DNA from: an uncultured Cellvibrio sp.
GTDB taxonomy: Bacteria > Pseudomonadota > Gammaproteobacteria > Pseudomonadales > Cellvibrionaceae
Reading direction: 5' to 3'
DNA: 5,092 nt
Assembly: GCA_946482345.1 (NCBI GenBank)
Contig: CAMLRJ010000301.1
Location: forward strand, 1-5,092
In this document: one piece after another, positions 1 through 5,092 of the stretch
How the letters are laid out: the number at the start of each line of letters is the position of its first letter
Numbering within the stretch: the stretch's first letter is position 1
The notes under the pieces: generated by a model
Databases searched by the model: none
Told to the model about the DNA's origin: nothing
What the model saw: only the letters and a program-made list of their open reading frames with translations
Made by a program: the position numbers and the translations under genes

Positions 1-93
1 TAATTTCAAAATGAAAAATAACACCATCAAACTACCCGCAATTGCCAGTATTGATAGGCGGTTATTGGTAAAAAATGTTAAGAGGTTATTCAT
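1..93 (-). CDS. Partial membrane protein, probable DUF2304-type partner of the adjacent glycosyltransferase (N-terminus only)
   Basis: An ATG at 93-91 opens a frame that stays open to the left edge, giving 31 codons that begin MNNLLTFFTNN. After a short polar start, residues about 13-31 form one hydrophobic segment (RLSILAIAGSLMVLFFILKL), so this is the start of a membrane protein. The ATG overlaps the end of the upstream glycosyltransferase in the arrangement ATGAATAA (8 shared bases), which points to translational coupling; no strong ribosome binding site is visible, only a purine stretch (AGACAGAGAAA). Small membrane proteins of the DUF2304 family often follow DPM1-like glycosyltransferases in polysaccharide clusters, and the hydrophobic N-terminus fits that family. 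This assignment is inference from context plus 31 residues; another small membrane protein is possible. That a gene starts here is fairly secure. Confidence 0.6.
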   Translation of the reverse strand, partial: MNNLLTFFTNNRLSILAIAGSLMVLFFILKL

Positions 94-811
94 AGGTTTC
101 TCTGTCTATTTTTTTTCTGATGGCAGCCATTAACATCGCCAGGCTCACTTTAATCATGTAGTAAACAGGTTTGAATCCGGAAATGGATGACTGCCCGCCT
201 TGCCGTTCTTGCATCAATACAGAGGTTTCCTTGATGATGAAATTGTTTTTACCCAGCAACACTATGGTTTCAGGCTCGGGGTAATCGGTAGGGTAATATC
301 GGGCTAGAAAAGCGATGGTTTTTTTGTTGTAAGCTCGAAAACCTGACGTACTGTCAGAGATGGCCTGATTGATCAGAAATTTGTTCAGGTGTTTGAAAAA
401 ACGAATACCAAACCGTCGGGATATTGAGGATTTAAATCCTTCATCCGTATCATCCAGAAATCGGGAACCTATGCAAGCATCACATTCACCTTGCATCACG
501 GGTGAAAGTATTTTTTCCAATTCTTCCGGTAAGTGCTGACCATCACCATCAAATTGCACGGCATAATCGTAGTTATTTTCAACGGCAAATTTGAATCCGG
601 TTTGTACGGCACCACCAATACCTAAATTGGCTGGCAATTGTATGACGTAGGCTTGTCCGGTGGATTCCGCTTCTTTTTGTGTGCTGTCGGTAGATGCGTC
701 ATTAATAACAACACAATCAACATCAGGGCGCTTCTCTTTAAGGGAGAGAATCACATTGCGTATGTTTTCTTTTTCATTGTAAGCGGGAATTATAATAATT
801 ATTTTTGGCAT
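86..811 (-). CDS. Family 2 glycosyltransferase, DPM1-like (polyprenyl-phosphate sugar transferase type)
   Basis: A 241-residue GT-A fold glycosyltransferase. Visible motifs, numbered from the ATG at 811: PAYNEKENI at 9-17 and NDASTDST at 37-44 (nucleotide binding), LPANLGIGGAVQTGF at 59-73, DGDGQH at 88-93 (the metal-binding DxD), DSTSGFRAYN at 153-162, YPEPE at 177-181 and ER-x2-G-x-SSI at 202-210. These are typical of the DPM1-like branch of GT2, which usually transfers a sugar from a nucleotide donor to a polyprenyl phosphate on the cytoplasmic face. There is no convincing transmembrane helix; the C-terminus is amphipathic with basic residues, so membrane contact may come from the partner encoded next. 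A TTG at 850 would add 13 residues, but the core starts at MPKIIIIIPAYNE, so the ATG at 811 is preferred although its ribosome binding site is weak. Donor and acceptor sugars cannot be told from sequence. Confidence 0.9.
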   Translation of the reverse strand: MPKIIIIIPAYNEKENIRNVILSLKEKRPDVDCVVINDASTDSTQKEAESTGQAYVIQLPANLGIGGAVQTGFKFAVENNYDYAVQFDGDGQHLPEELEKILSPVMQGECDACIGSRFLDDTDEGFKSSISRRFGIRFFKHLNKFLINQAISDSTSGFRAYNKKTIAFLARYYPTDYPEPETIVLLGKNNFIIKETSVLMQERQGGQSSISGFKPVYYMIKVSLAMLMAAIRKKIDRETYE

Positions 812-997
812 TTTATAAATGGATTCCGAATTTTGAGCCGAATAAACCAAACATCACTTGAGCGATTCAACATTAAACCGGGATTGAGCCTGTAGTATGT
901 GAGAAACCTGCAATTTTACGTCATTACTTCATTAACATCTGCGTCAAATTCGGTCTTTTGCGCCAATTCCAGCAAGACTTATTCCCTGCAATTCCTG

Positions 998-1027
998 CAT
1001 CATCCAATTAATGTTGTTGGAATGATG
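998..1027. repeat. Imperfect inverted repeat (hairpin with one bulge)
   Basis: The left arm CATCATCCAA (998-1007) pairs with the right arm TTGGAATGATG (1017-1027): four base pairs, a single bulged A at 1021, then six base pairs, around a nine-base loop. No T-run follows on either strand, so it does not look like an intrinsic terminator. It could be an operator or an RNA hairpin in a leader; no function is shown. Confidence 0.5.
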
Positions 1028-1143
1028 ACCTGAAAAAGTGGGTTAGGTACGGGGTTTCATTATTCTCAATATGCGGCCGGAAGACTAAAGGATGTTGCTG
1101 ATTGACACAAGGGGGCGCAAGCAAAGAGCGGGAATCCAGCCTG

Positions 1144-1171
1144 TCAATTTTGACCCGCCTCGCAAAATTGA
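1144..1171. repeat. Perfect 9-bp inverted repeat
   Basis: TCAATTTTG at 1144-1152 and CAAAATTGA at 1163-1171 are exact reverse complements with a ten-base GC-rich loop. The same TCAATTTTG occurs once more at 1263-1271 in the same intergenic region. No T-run follows the stem in either direction, so a terminator is unlikely. A protein-binding site is possible but unproven. Confidence 0.5.
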
Positions 1172-1312
1172 ATCGGGGTGATTCGGTATGTTGATGAGTG
1201 TGAAAAAAAGTTACACAGGACGACGCTGTTTCATTATTTCATCAAAGACTTGCAGTCAAAGATCAATTTTGCAACCTGATTCATAAATATATTGGATGTT
1301 TCTTTCTGCTAA

Positions 1313-1327
1313 TGTACAAGCTGTACA
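1313..1327. promoter_or_regulatory. Doubled TGTACA palindrome, possible operator
   Basis: TGTACA occurs twice with a three-base spacer (TGTACA-AGC-TGTACA). Each half is itself palindromic and the whole 15-base element is nearly symmetric. It lies about 180 bases upstream of the gtrA-like gene. The arrangement resembles a binding site for a dimeric regulator, but I cannot name the regulator and chance is possible. Confidence 0.25.
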
Positions 1328-1503
1328 CCGGGTTGTATCATCCCGCGCGCCCGGCATGGTGTTACAGGGTTTGGATAAGGATCTGACTGTCACTGGCCAC
1401 CCTGACCAGCCAGCAAGACACAATAAAATATCAAGAAGCAAGAAAACATCGAGAAACTATAAAAAAATAAGGTGCCTGGATCCGGTATTAAAGTTGAAAC
1501 TCT

Positions 1504-1863
1504 GTGCATATTCAAATTAAAAAATTTGTTGTAGTCGGCGTAATTAATACTTTATTTGGTTATTCAATTTACGCCCTGATGATTTATCTTGGGCTGTCTT
1601 ATGACATCGCACTCGTGATATCCACGCTATGTGGAATTGTGTTTAACTTTCACTCCATAGGTAAACTGGTATTTAACCATTTTAAATACACTTTATTCTT
1701 TAAATTCGTGTTGGTGTATGTGCTGGTGTACTTTATTAATTTGCTCCTTATCAAACTATTTATATGGCTGGGAGCGAATGCTTATGTTGGCGGTGGATTG
1801 GCGATAATACCTTCAGCAGCAGCTTCATTTGTATTCAATAAATATTGGGTTTTTAACAGGTAA
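1504..1863 (+). CDS. gtrA: GtrA-like four-helix membrane protein, putative polyprenyl-linked sugar flippase
   Basis: A 119-residue hydrophobic protein with four predicted membrane segments at about 8-28, 34-54, 65-88 and 93-112, the size and layout of the GtrA family. Family signs include the N-terminal KKFVVVGVINTLFGY and the C-terminal FNKYWVFNR, matching the usual closing N-x-YWVF pattern. GtrA proteins are thought to help move undecaprenyl-phosphate-linked sugars across the inner membrane for modification of O-antigen or other glycans. The start is GTG at 1504: an in-frame TGA at 1495-1497 blocks any upstream start, and the GTG places the family's first helix correctly; no good ribosome binding site is visible. 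The next gene, a GtrB-type transferase, starts three bases after the stop, the classic pairing. The gene is AT-rich, partly because of its hydrophobic codons. The family call is firm; flippase activity is inferred. Confidence 0.9.
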   Translation: MHIQIKKFVVVGVINTLFGYSIYALMIYLGLSYDIALVISTLCGIVFNFHSIGKLVFNHFKYTLFFKFVLVYVLVYFINLLLIKLFIWLGANAYVGGGLAIIPSAAASFVFNKYWVFNR

Positions 1864-1866
1864 ATC

Positions 1867-2799
1867 ATGAAATTAATCAGTGTTGTCACCCCGTGTTATA
1901 ACGAAGAAGATAATGTTCAGGAATGCGCGCGGGTGATTAGGGAAGTGTTTGCGCAGTATCAGGGAAAATACGAGTATGAACACATTTTTATTGATAACGC
2001 ATCTACTGATAGCACGGCGTCCCTGTTGCGTGAGATGGCGTCCGGCGATAAACGCATCAAAGTGATTTTAAACGCCCGCAATTTTGGCCACATCAAATCA
2101 CCCTACCATGCATTGTTGCAAGCACAAGGTGATGCGGTGGTGTTGTTTGTTGCCGACCTTCAGGACCCGGCTTCCATGCTGCCCACTTTTATCCAGAAGT
2201 GGGAGGAAGGATTTAAAACGGTTGTTGGCACTAAAAAAACCAGTGAAGAATCTTCGCTGATGTTTAATATCCGCAAACTCTACTACAAGACAGTGAATCG
2301 TTTATCCAATATTGAGCTGATCGATAATTTCACAGGCTTTGGTTTGTATGATAGGGAAGTGATCGACCATTTACGCAAAATAGAAGATCCTTACCCTTAT
2401 TTCCGTGGCCTGGTTGCAGAAATTGGTTTGCAAATTTACAAAATTCCTTACGACCAACCAATCCGGGTTCGTGGTATTACCAAGAATAATTTCTTCACTT
2501 TATATGATATTGGCATGTTGGGGATTATTTCTCATTCGTTGGTACCATTGCGCATTGCGACCATGATGGGTTTTTTGATTTCAGTTCTGAGTTTGTTTGC
2601 TGCTTTTATTTATTTTGTGTTGAAATTGATTTTCTGGAATTCGTTTTCTCTGGGTCTTGCACCTGTTGTTATCGGTATTTTCTTTTTTTCATCAGTACAA
2701 TTGTTTTTCGTGGGGATTCTGGGAGAGTACCTGGGGTCTGTTCATACCTATGCCAAAAAACGCCCTCTGGTGGTTGAAAAAGAACGTATTAATTTTTAA
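1867..2799 (+). CDS. gtrB: GtrB-type polyprenyl-phosphate glycosyltransferase (GT2 with two C-terminal helices)
   Basis: A 310-residue protein with a cytoplasmic GT2 domain followed by two membrane helices (about 230-254 and 262-286), the architecture of GtrB/YkoT-like enzymes that move a sugar from a nucleotide donor to undecaprenyl phosphate. Motifs seen: VVTPCYNEEDNV at 6-17, DNASTDST at 43-50, RNFGHIKSPYHALLQAQGDA at 71-90, ADLQDP at 96-101, NFTGFGLYDR at 154-163, RGITKNNFFTLYDIG at 202-216, and GEYLG-x9-KRP at 286-300 after the last helix. The first acidic residue of the usual DADLQDPP motif is Val95, so the metal site reads VADLQDP; I believe this variant occurs in a subgroup of the family, and the enzyme is otherwise intact. 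ATG at 1867 follows the gtrA stop by three bases, with an AGG at 1858-1860 inside the end of gtrA as probable ribosome binding site. Transferred sugar unknown. Confidence 0.93.
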   Translation: MKLISVVTPCYNEEDNVQECARVIREVFAQYQGKYEYEHIFIDNASTDSTASLLREMASGDKRIKVILNARNFGHIKSPYHALLQAQGDAVVLFVADLQDPASMLPTFIQKWEEGFKTVVGTKKTSEESSLMFNIRKLYYKTVNRLSNIELIDNFTGFGLYDREVIDHLRKIEDPYPYFRGLVAEIGLQIYKIPYDQPIRVRGITKNNFFTLYDIGMLGIISHSLVPLRIATMMGFLISVLSLFAAFIYFVLKLIFWNSFSLGLAPVVIGIFFFSSVQLFFVGILGEYLGSVHTYAKKRPLVVEKERINF

Positions 2800-2821
2800 T
2801 TCTGTTTGAGTTGTTGTTTGT

Positions 2822-3808
2822 ATGTATCAGGTTGTCCTTGCCAATAGCCGTCAGTTTTCCTGCAAGCCGGATGAGACTATTCTCGATGCTGCCATGGCAG
2901 CGGGATTGATGCTGGAGCACAGTTGCCGTACCGGAAAATGCGGTGTTTGCAAAGCACAGGTATTGAGTGGTTCTACACTGATCAAACAAGCTGAACCCGC
3001 ATTGGATTCCGAACAACAAGCGGCGGGCTATATATTGACCTGCTGCCGTCAAATAACTGCAGACACCTCATTGGATATTGAAGATCTGGGGGATTTGGCC
3101 GGGCTGCAGAGATTGACTTTGCCTGCGCGTATTGATTCAACAGAGCTCTTATCAAAGGATGTGATTCGTATTCTATTGCGATTACCCCCGAATAATTCGT
3201 TGAAAATAATATCCGGTCAATACATTGATGTGATGGGGCCGGATAATTTGCGTCGCAGTTATTCGATTGCCAATTATTTTGTGCAGGGTGGCAAAATCGA
3301 ATTGCATATCCGCAAAGTGGAAAATGGAAAAATGAGCCGCTATTGGTTTGAAAATGCCAAAGCGAATGACTTGTTGCGAATTGAAGGGCCACACGGGACA
3401 TTTTGTTTGCGTGACAAACCACAATCGCAGATTATTTTTTTGGCAACAGGAACTGGCATGGCGCCGATTAAATCCTTGTTGGAATATCTGGATCAAAAAC
3501 CGGAATTGCTTGATGGAAAACGCTTGTCAATTTATTGGGGTGGGCGTACACCGGATGATATTTATTGGCAGCCACAGGCAAACAATATTGCGTTTGAATT
3601 TTTTCCGGTATTAAGTCGTGCGGATGAATCATGGCAAGGTTTACGCGGTTACGTGCAAGATCAAGTGATAAATGCGCATCCGCAAATGGATGATTGTGTT
3701 GTCTATGCGTGTGGTTCGCCGCAAATGATTGATTCAGCCAATCGTTTATTTGCAACCAAAGGTTTGGGGGCGCGTAATTTTTTATCGGATGCATTTGTCA
3801 GTTCATAA
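2822..3808 (+). CDS. ddhD: CDP-6-deoxy-L-threo-D-glycero-4-hexulose-3-dehydrase reductase (E3, CDP-6-deoxy-delta-3,4-glucoseen reductase)
   Basis: A 328-residue iron-sulfur flavoprotein of the length usual for DdhD/AscD/RfbI. The N-terminal plant-type ferredoxin domain carries Cys35, Cys40, Cys43 and Cys74 (C-x4-C-x2-C...C) as 2Fe-2S ligands. The FAD domain has RRSYSIAN at 144-151, and the NAD(P)H domain has FLATGTGMAPIKS at 206-218 and VYACGSPQMI at 294-303. In the 3,6-dideoxyhexose pathway this enzyme passes electrons from NADH to the PLP/2Fe-2S dehydrase DdhC, allowing removal of the C3 hydroxyl of CDP-4-keto-6-deoxyglucose in the cytoplasm. By domains alone it could be another ferredoxin-reductase-type oxygenase component, but the following ddhA and ddhB fix the assignment. 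ATG at 2822 lies 22 bases after gtrB; an in-frame TGA at 2807-2809 excludes earlier starts. The ribosome binding site is weak (GAG at 2808-2810). Confidence 0.92.
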   Translation: MYQVVLANSRQFSCKPDETILDAAMAAGLMLEHSCRTGKCGVCKAQVLSGSTLIKQAEPALDSEQQAAGYILTCCRQITADTSLDIEDLGDLAGLQRLTLPARIDSTELLSKDVIRILLRLPPNNSLKIISGQYIDVMGPDNLRRSYSIANYFVQGGKIELHIRKVENGKMSRYWFENAKANDLLRIEGPHGTFCLRDKPQSQIIFLATGTGMAPIKSLLEYLDQKPELLDGKRLSIYWGGRTPDDIYWQPQANNIAFEFFPVLSRADESWQGLRGYVQDQVINAHPQMDDCVVYACGSPQMIDSANRLFATKGLGARNFLSDAFVSS

Positions 3809-3819
3809 CTTTATTTTAC

Positions 3820-3833
3820 TTTTTATATAAAAA
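3820..3833. promoter_or_regulatory. AT-only 14-bp palindrome in the ddhD-ddhA gap, possible internal promoter element
   Basis: TTTTTATATAAAAA is a perfect 14-base palindrome just before the ddhA ribosome binding site. It contains -10-like TATATA, but the only good -35 resemblance (TTGTCA at 3795-3800) is 23 bases from it, too far for a normal sigma-70 promoter. It could instead keep the ddhA translation start unstructured. Weak evidence. Confidence 0.2.
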
Positions 3834-3834
3834 C

Positions 3835-3839
3835 AGGAG
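3835..3839 (+). promoter_or_regulatory. Strong Shine-Dalgarno of ddhA
   Basis: AGGAG lies five bases before the ATG at 3845. It is among the best ribosome binding sites in the window and confirms this start, which also matches the conserved family N-terminus MKAVILAGG. Confidence 0.85.
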
Positions 3840-3844
3840 CCACA

Positions 3845-4618
3845 ATGAAAGCAGTAATTTTGGCGGGCGGGTTAGGTACCCGTCTCAGCGAAGAAACTTC
3901 CGTTCGTCCAAAACCCATGGTGGAAATTGGCGGTAAACCGATTTTGTGGCACATCATGAAAATGTATTCACATTATGGTATTCATGATTTTATTATTTGT
4001 TGTGGCTACAAGGGATATGTAATTAAAGAATATTTTGCGAATTATTTTTTGCACATGTCGGACATCACTTTCGATATGTCAGCGAATCAAATGCATGTAC
4101 ATAACCAACGCGCCGAACCCTGGAAAGTGACATTGGTGGATACCGGTGATACTTCCATGACCGGTGGTCGTATCAAACGTATCCGCGATTATGTCAAAGA
4201 TGAAAAAGCCTTTTGTTTAACTTACGGTGACGGCGTGAGTGATGTGAATATTGCGGAAACCGTTAAATTTCATATGGAACATGGAAAATTGGCAACACTC
4301 ACTTCCACTTATCCGCCCGGACGTTTTGGATCCATCGAATTGAAAGGTAATCAGGTCAATAGTTTTAAAGAAAAGCCGCGCGGTGATGGTGCGGTCATTA
4401 ACGGTGGATTTTTTGTATTGTCTCCAAAAGTGATTGATCTCATCGAAAATGATCAAACCGTGTGGGAACAATATCCGTTGATGAAATTGGCGGAGCAGGG
4501 TGATTTGATGGCTTATCATCACGATGGCTTCTGGCAACCCATGGATACCCTGCGCGACAAAGTATATCTGGAAGAGTTGTGGGGTGCAGGAAAAGCGCCT
4601 TGGAAAACCTGGCCATAA
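3845..4618 (+). CDS. ddhA: Glucose-1-phosphate cytidylyltransferase
   Basis: A 257-residue nucleotidyltransferase, the length usual for RfbF/DdhA. It joins CTP and glucose-1-phosphate to give CDP-glucose, the first committed step of CDP-dideoxyhexose synthesis in the cytoplasm. Motifs: LAGGLGTRL at 6-14 (nucleotide-binding loop), RPKPM at 21-25 (catalytic lysine region), YGDGVSD at 127-133 (metal-binding aspartates), FKEKP at 174-178, NGGFFV at 186-191 and WQPMDTLRD at 230-238, ending in the characteristic APWKTW. The related glucose-1-phosphate thymidylyl- and uridylyltransferases share only the first motifs, and the C-terminal half and end are those of the cytidylyltransferase. The gene follows ddhD after 36 bases and precedes ddhB by 24, consistent with one operon. 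Nothing looks damaged. Also called rfbF or ascA in other species. Confidence 0.96.
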   Translation: MKAVILAGGLGTRLSEETSVRPKPMVEIGGKPILWHIMKMYSHYGIHDFIICCGYKGYVIKEYFANYFLHMSDITFDMSANQMHVHNQRAEPWKVTLVDTGDTSMTGGRIKRIRDYVKDEKAFCLTYGDGVSDVNIAETVKFHMEHGKLATLTSTYPPGRFGSIELKGNQVNSFKEKPRGDGAVINGGFFVLSPKVIDLIENDQTVWEQYPLMKLAEQGDLMAYHHDGFWQPMDTLRDKVYLEELWGAGKAPWKTWP

Positions 4619-4632
4619 AGTCTTCAAATATT

Positions 4633-4637
4633 GGAGA
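4633..4637 (+). promoter_or_regulatory. Shine-Dalgarno that fixes a TTG start for ddhB
   Basis: GGAGA lies five bases before TTG at 4643. There is no ATG in a suitable place before the conserved nucleotide-binding motif, so this site supports TTG as the initiation codon. Confidence 0.75.
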
Positions 4638-4642
4638 GCATC

Positions 4643-5092
4643 TTGTTAAAAATTGATTCCACTTTTTGGAAAAATAAAAAAGTTTTTGTTACCGGACATA
4701 CAGGTTTCAAAGGCGGTTGGCTCAGTTTGTGGCTGAAGCAATTGGGGGCCGAAGTCAAAGGTTATGCATTGGCGGCGCCGACTCATCCGTCACTGTTTGA
4801 TGCTGCAAAAATTGCATCGCACATCGACAGTGAAATCGGTGATATCCGCGATATGGAAAAACTTGCCAGCTCCATGAAAAATTTTAATCCGGATATTGTG
4901 ATTCACATGGCAGCACAGCCATTGGTGCGTTTTTCTTATGTTGATCCGGTTGAAACCTATTCCACCAATGTGATGGGTACGGTCAGCGTTTTTGAAGCGG
5001 CCCGAAAATGTTCCCGACTCAAATCGATTGTGAATATTACAACGGATAAATGTTACGAAAATAATGAATGGGTTTGGGGGTATCGCGAAAAT
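4643..5092 (+). CDS. ddhB: CDP-glucose 4,6-dehydratase (3' end beyond the window)
   Basis: The frame from TTG at 4643 is open to the right edge (150 codons, under half of the usual length of roughly 360). It is an extended short-chain dehydrogenase/reductase: VTGHTGFKGGWL at 16-27 is the NAD-binding glycine motif in the form typical of CDP-glucose dehydratases, HMAAQPLVRFSY at 88-99 follows the central strand, and TTDKCYEN at 133-140 carries the Asp135-Lys136 pair of the 4,6-dehydratase active site. The general acid-base YxxxK lies beyond the edge. The enzyme turns CDP-glucose, made by the preceding gene, into CDP-4-keto-6-deoxyglucose. It follows ddhA by 24 bases with a good ribosome binding site. 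The GHTGFKG motif and TDKCYEN favour CDP-glucose over dTDP- or GDP-sugar dehydratases. The gene is cut by the window, not broken. Also called rfbG or ascB. Confidence 0.94.
   Translation, partial: MLKIDSTFWKNKKVFVTGHTGFKGGWLSLWLKQLGAEVKGYALAAPTHPSLFDAAKIASHIDSEIGDIRDMEKLASSMKNFNPDIVIHMAAQPLVRFSYVDPVETYSTNVMGTVSVFEAARKCSRLKSIVNITTDKCYENNEWVWGYREN

Larger units (their letters stand above)
812..1503. other. Divergent intergenic region, no convincing gene
   Basis: About 690 bases separate the leftward glycosyltransferase from the rightward gtrA-like gene, so promoters for both directions should lie here. I could not find a good sigma-70 pair: TTGACA occurs at 1102-1107 without a matching -10, TTGACG on the minus strand at 947-942 also lacks one, and TATAAA at 1458-1463 lacks a -35. 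No ops/JUMPstart element (GGCGGTAG) is visible. The region holds inverted repeats (998-1027, 1144-1171), a doubled TGTACA (1313-1327) and an 11-base direct repeat GTTTCATTATT (1054-1064 and 1228-1238). Composition changes from GC-rich (about 1328-1415) to strongly A-rich (about 1415-1475) just before the gtrA-like gene. The longest frames in it (for example 1296-1520, plus strand) resemble no protein family I know. Confidence 0.75.

Noticed and set aside
811..850. A 13-residue longer glycosyltransferase starting at TTG 850
   Set aside because: The extra residues fall before the conserved start of the GT2 fold, and the TTG has no ribosome binding site; ATG at 811 is the better choice.
1102..1130. 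TTGACA as a possible -35 box of a rightward promoter
   Set aside because: No acceptable -10 hexamer lies 16-18 bases downstream; the sequence there is GC-rich.
1393..1413. CTGGC/GCCAG inverted repeat as a terminator or operator
   Set aside because: Only five base pairs around an eleven-base loop and no T-run follows; too weak to list as a feature.
1256..1441. A 61-codon minus-strand frame in the intergenic region
   Set aside because: No family resemblance and no supporting translation signals; most likely chance.
812..1503. ops/JUMPstart element for RfaH control of a polysaccharide operon
   Set aside because: I looked for GGCGGTAG or close variants in the region before gtrA and found none.
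1296..1520. A 74-codon plus-strand frame overlapping the start of the gtrA-like gene
   Set aside because: It has no Shine-Dalgarno, no recognisable motif, an odd composition that changes midway, and it overlaps gtrA; it looks like a chance frame in the intergenic region.
2982..3794. Several frames of about 100-146 codons on the opposite strand of ddhD
   Set aside because: They lie wholly inside a gene with clear catalytic and cofactor motifs, and their translations are low-complexity shadows rich in His, Gln and Asn without known domains.
4217..4627. A 136-codon minus-strand frame opposite ddhA
   Set aside because: It is antisense to the conserved cytidylyltransferase and carries no motif of its own.

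Overview
The window is part of a bacterial surface-polysaccharide locus, most likely an O-antigen/LPS region of a Gram-negative bacterium. Evidence is the run of sugar-nucleotide and polyprenyl-linked glycosyltransferase genes and the gene order ddhD-ddhA-ddhB (rfbI-rfbF-rfbG), which matches the CDP-3,6-dideoxyhexose blocks of Salmonella and Yersinia. Base composition is moderate, with AT-rich stretches. Start codons are mixed (ATG, GTG, TTG). A proteobacterium is the best guess; I cannot name a genus from the sequence.

Layout. The left end (1-811) is transcribed leftward. It holds a complete small family-2 glycosyltransferase and, overlapping its stop codon by 8 bases, the first 31 codons of a membrane protein that looks like a DUF2304-type partner. 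Positions 812-1503 form a divergent intergenic region of about 690 bases without a convincing gene. It contains several inverted repeats and a clear change of base composition near 1415. From 1504 to the right edge all genes read rightward and are closely spaced: a GtrA-type four-helix membrane protein, a GtrB-type polyprenyl-phosphate glycosyltransferase with two C-terminal helices, the CDP-6-deoxy-glucoseen reductase (ddhD), glucose-1-phosphate cytidylyltransferase (ddhA), and the first 150 codons of CDP-glucose 4,6-dehydratase (ddhB), which runs off the window.

How the genes work together. DdhA makes CDP-glucose and DdhB converts it to CDP-4-keto-6-deoxyglucose. The PLP/iron-sulfur enzyme DdhC (expected just beyond the right edge) together with the reductase DdhD removes the C3 hydroxyl. 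The final sugar (abequose, paratose, tyvelose, ascarylose or a branched derivative) depends on genes outside the window. The GtrA/GtrB pair would place a sugar on undecaprenyl phosphate and help move it across the inner membrane. Whether that sugar has anything to do with the CDP-dideoxyhexose pathway is not shown by the sequence.

I found no mobile element, RNA gene or CRISPR array. The genes belong to known families. The least explained parts are the structured intergenic region and the coupling of gtrAB to the ddh block.
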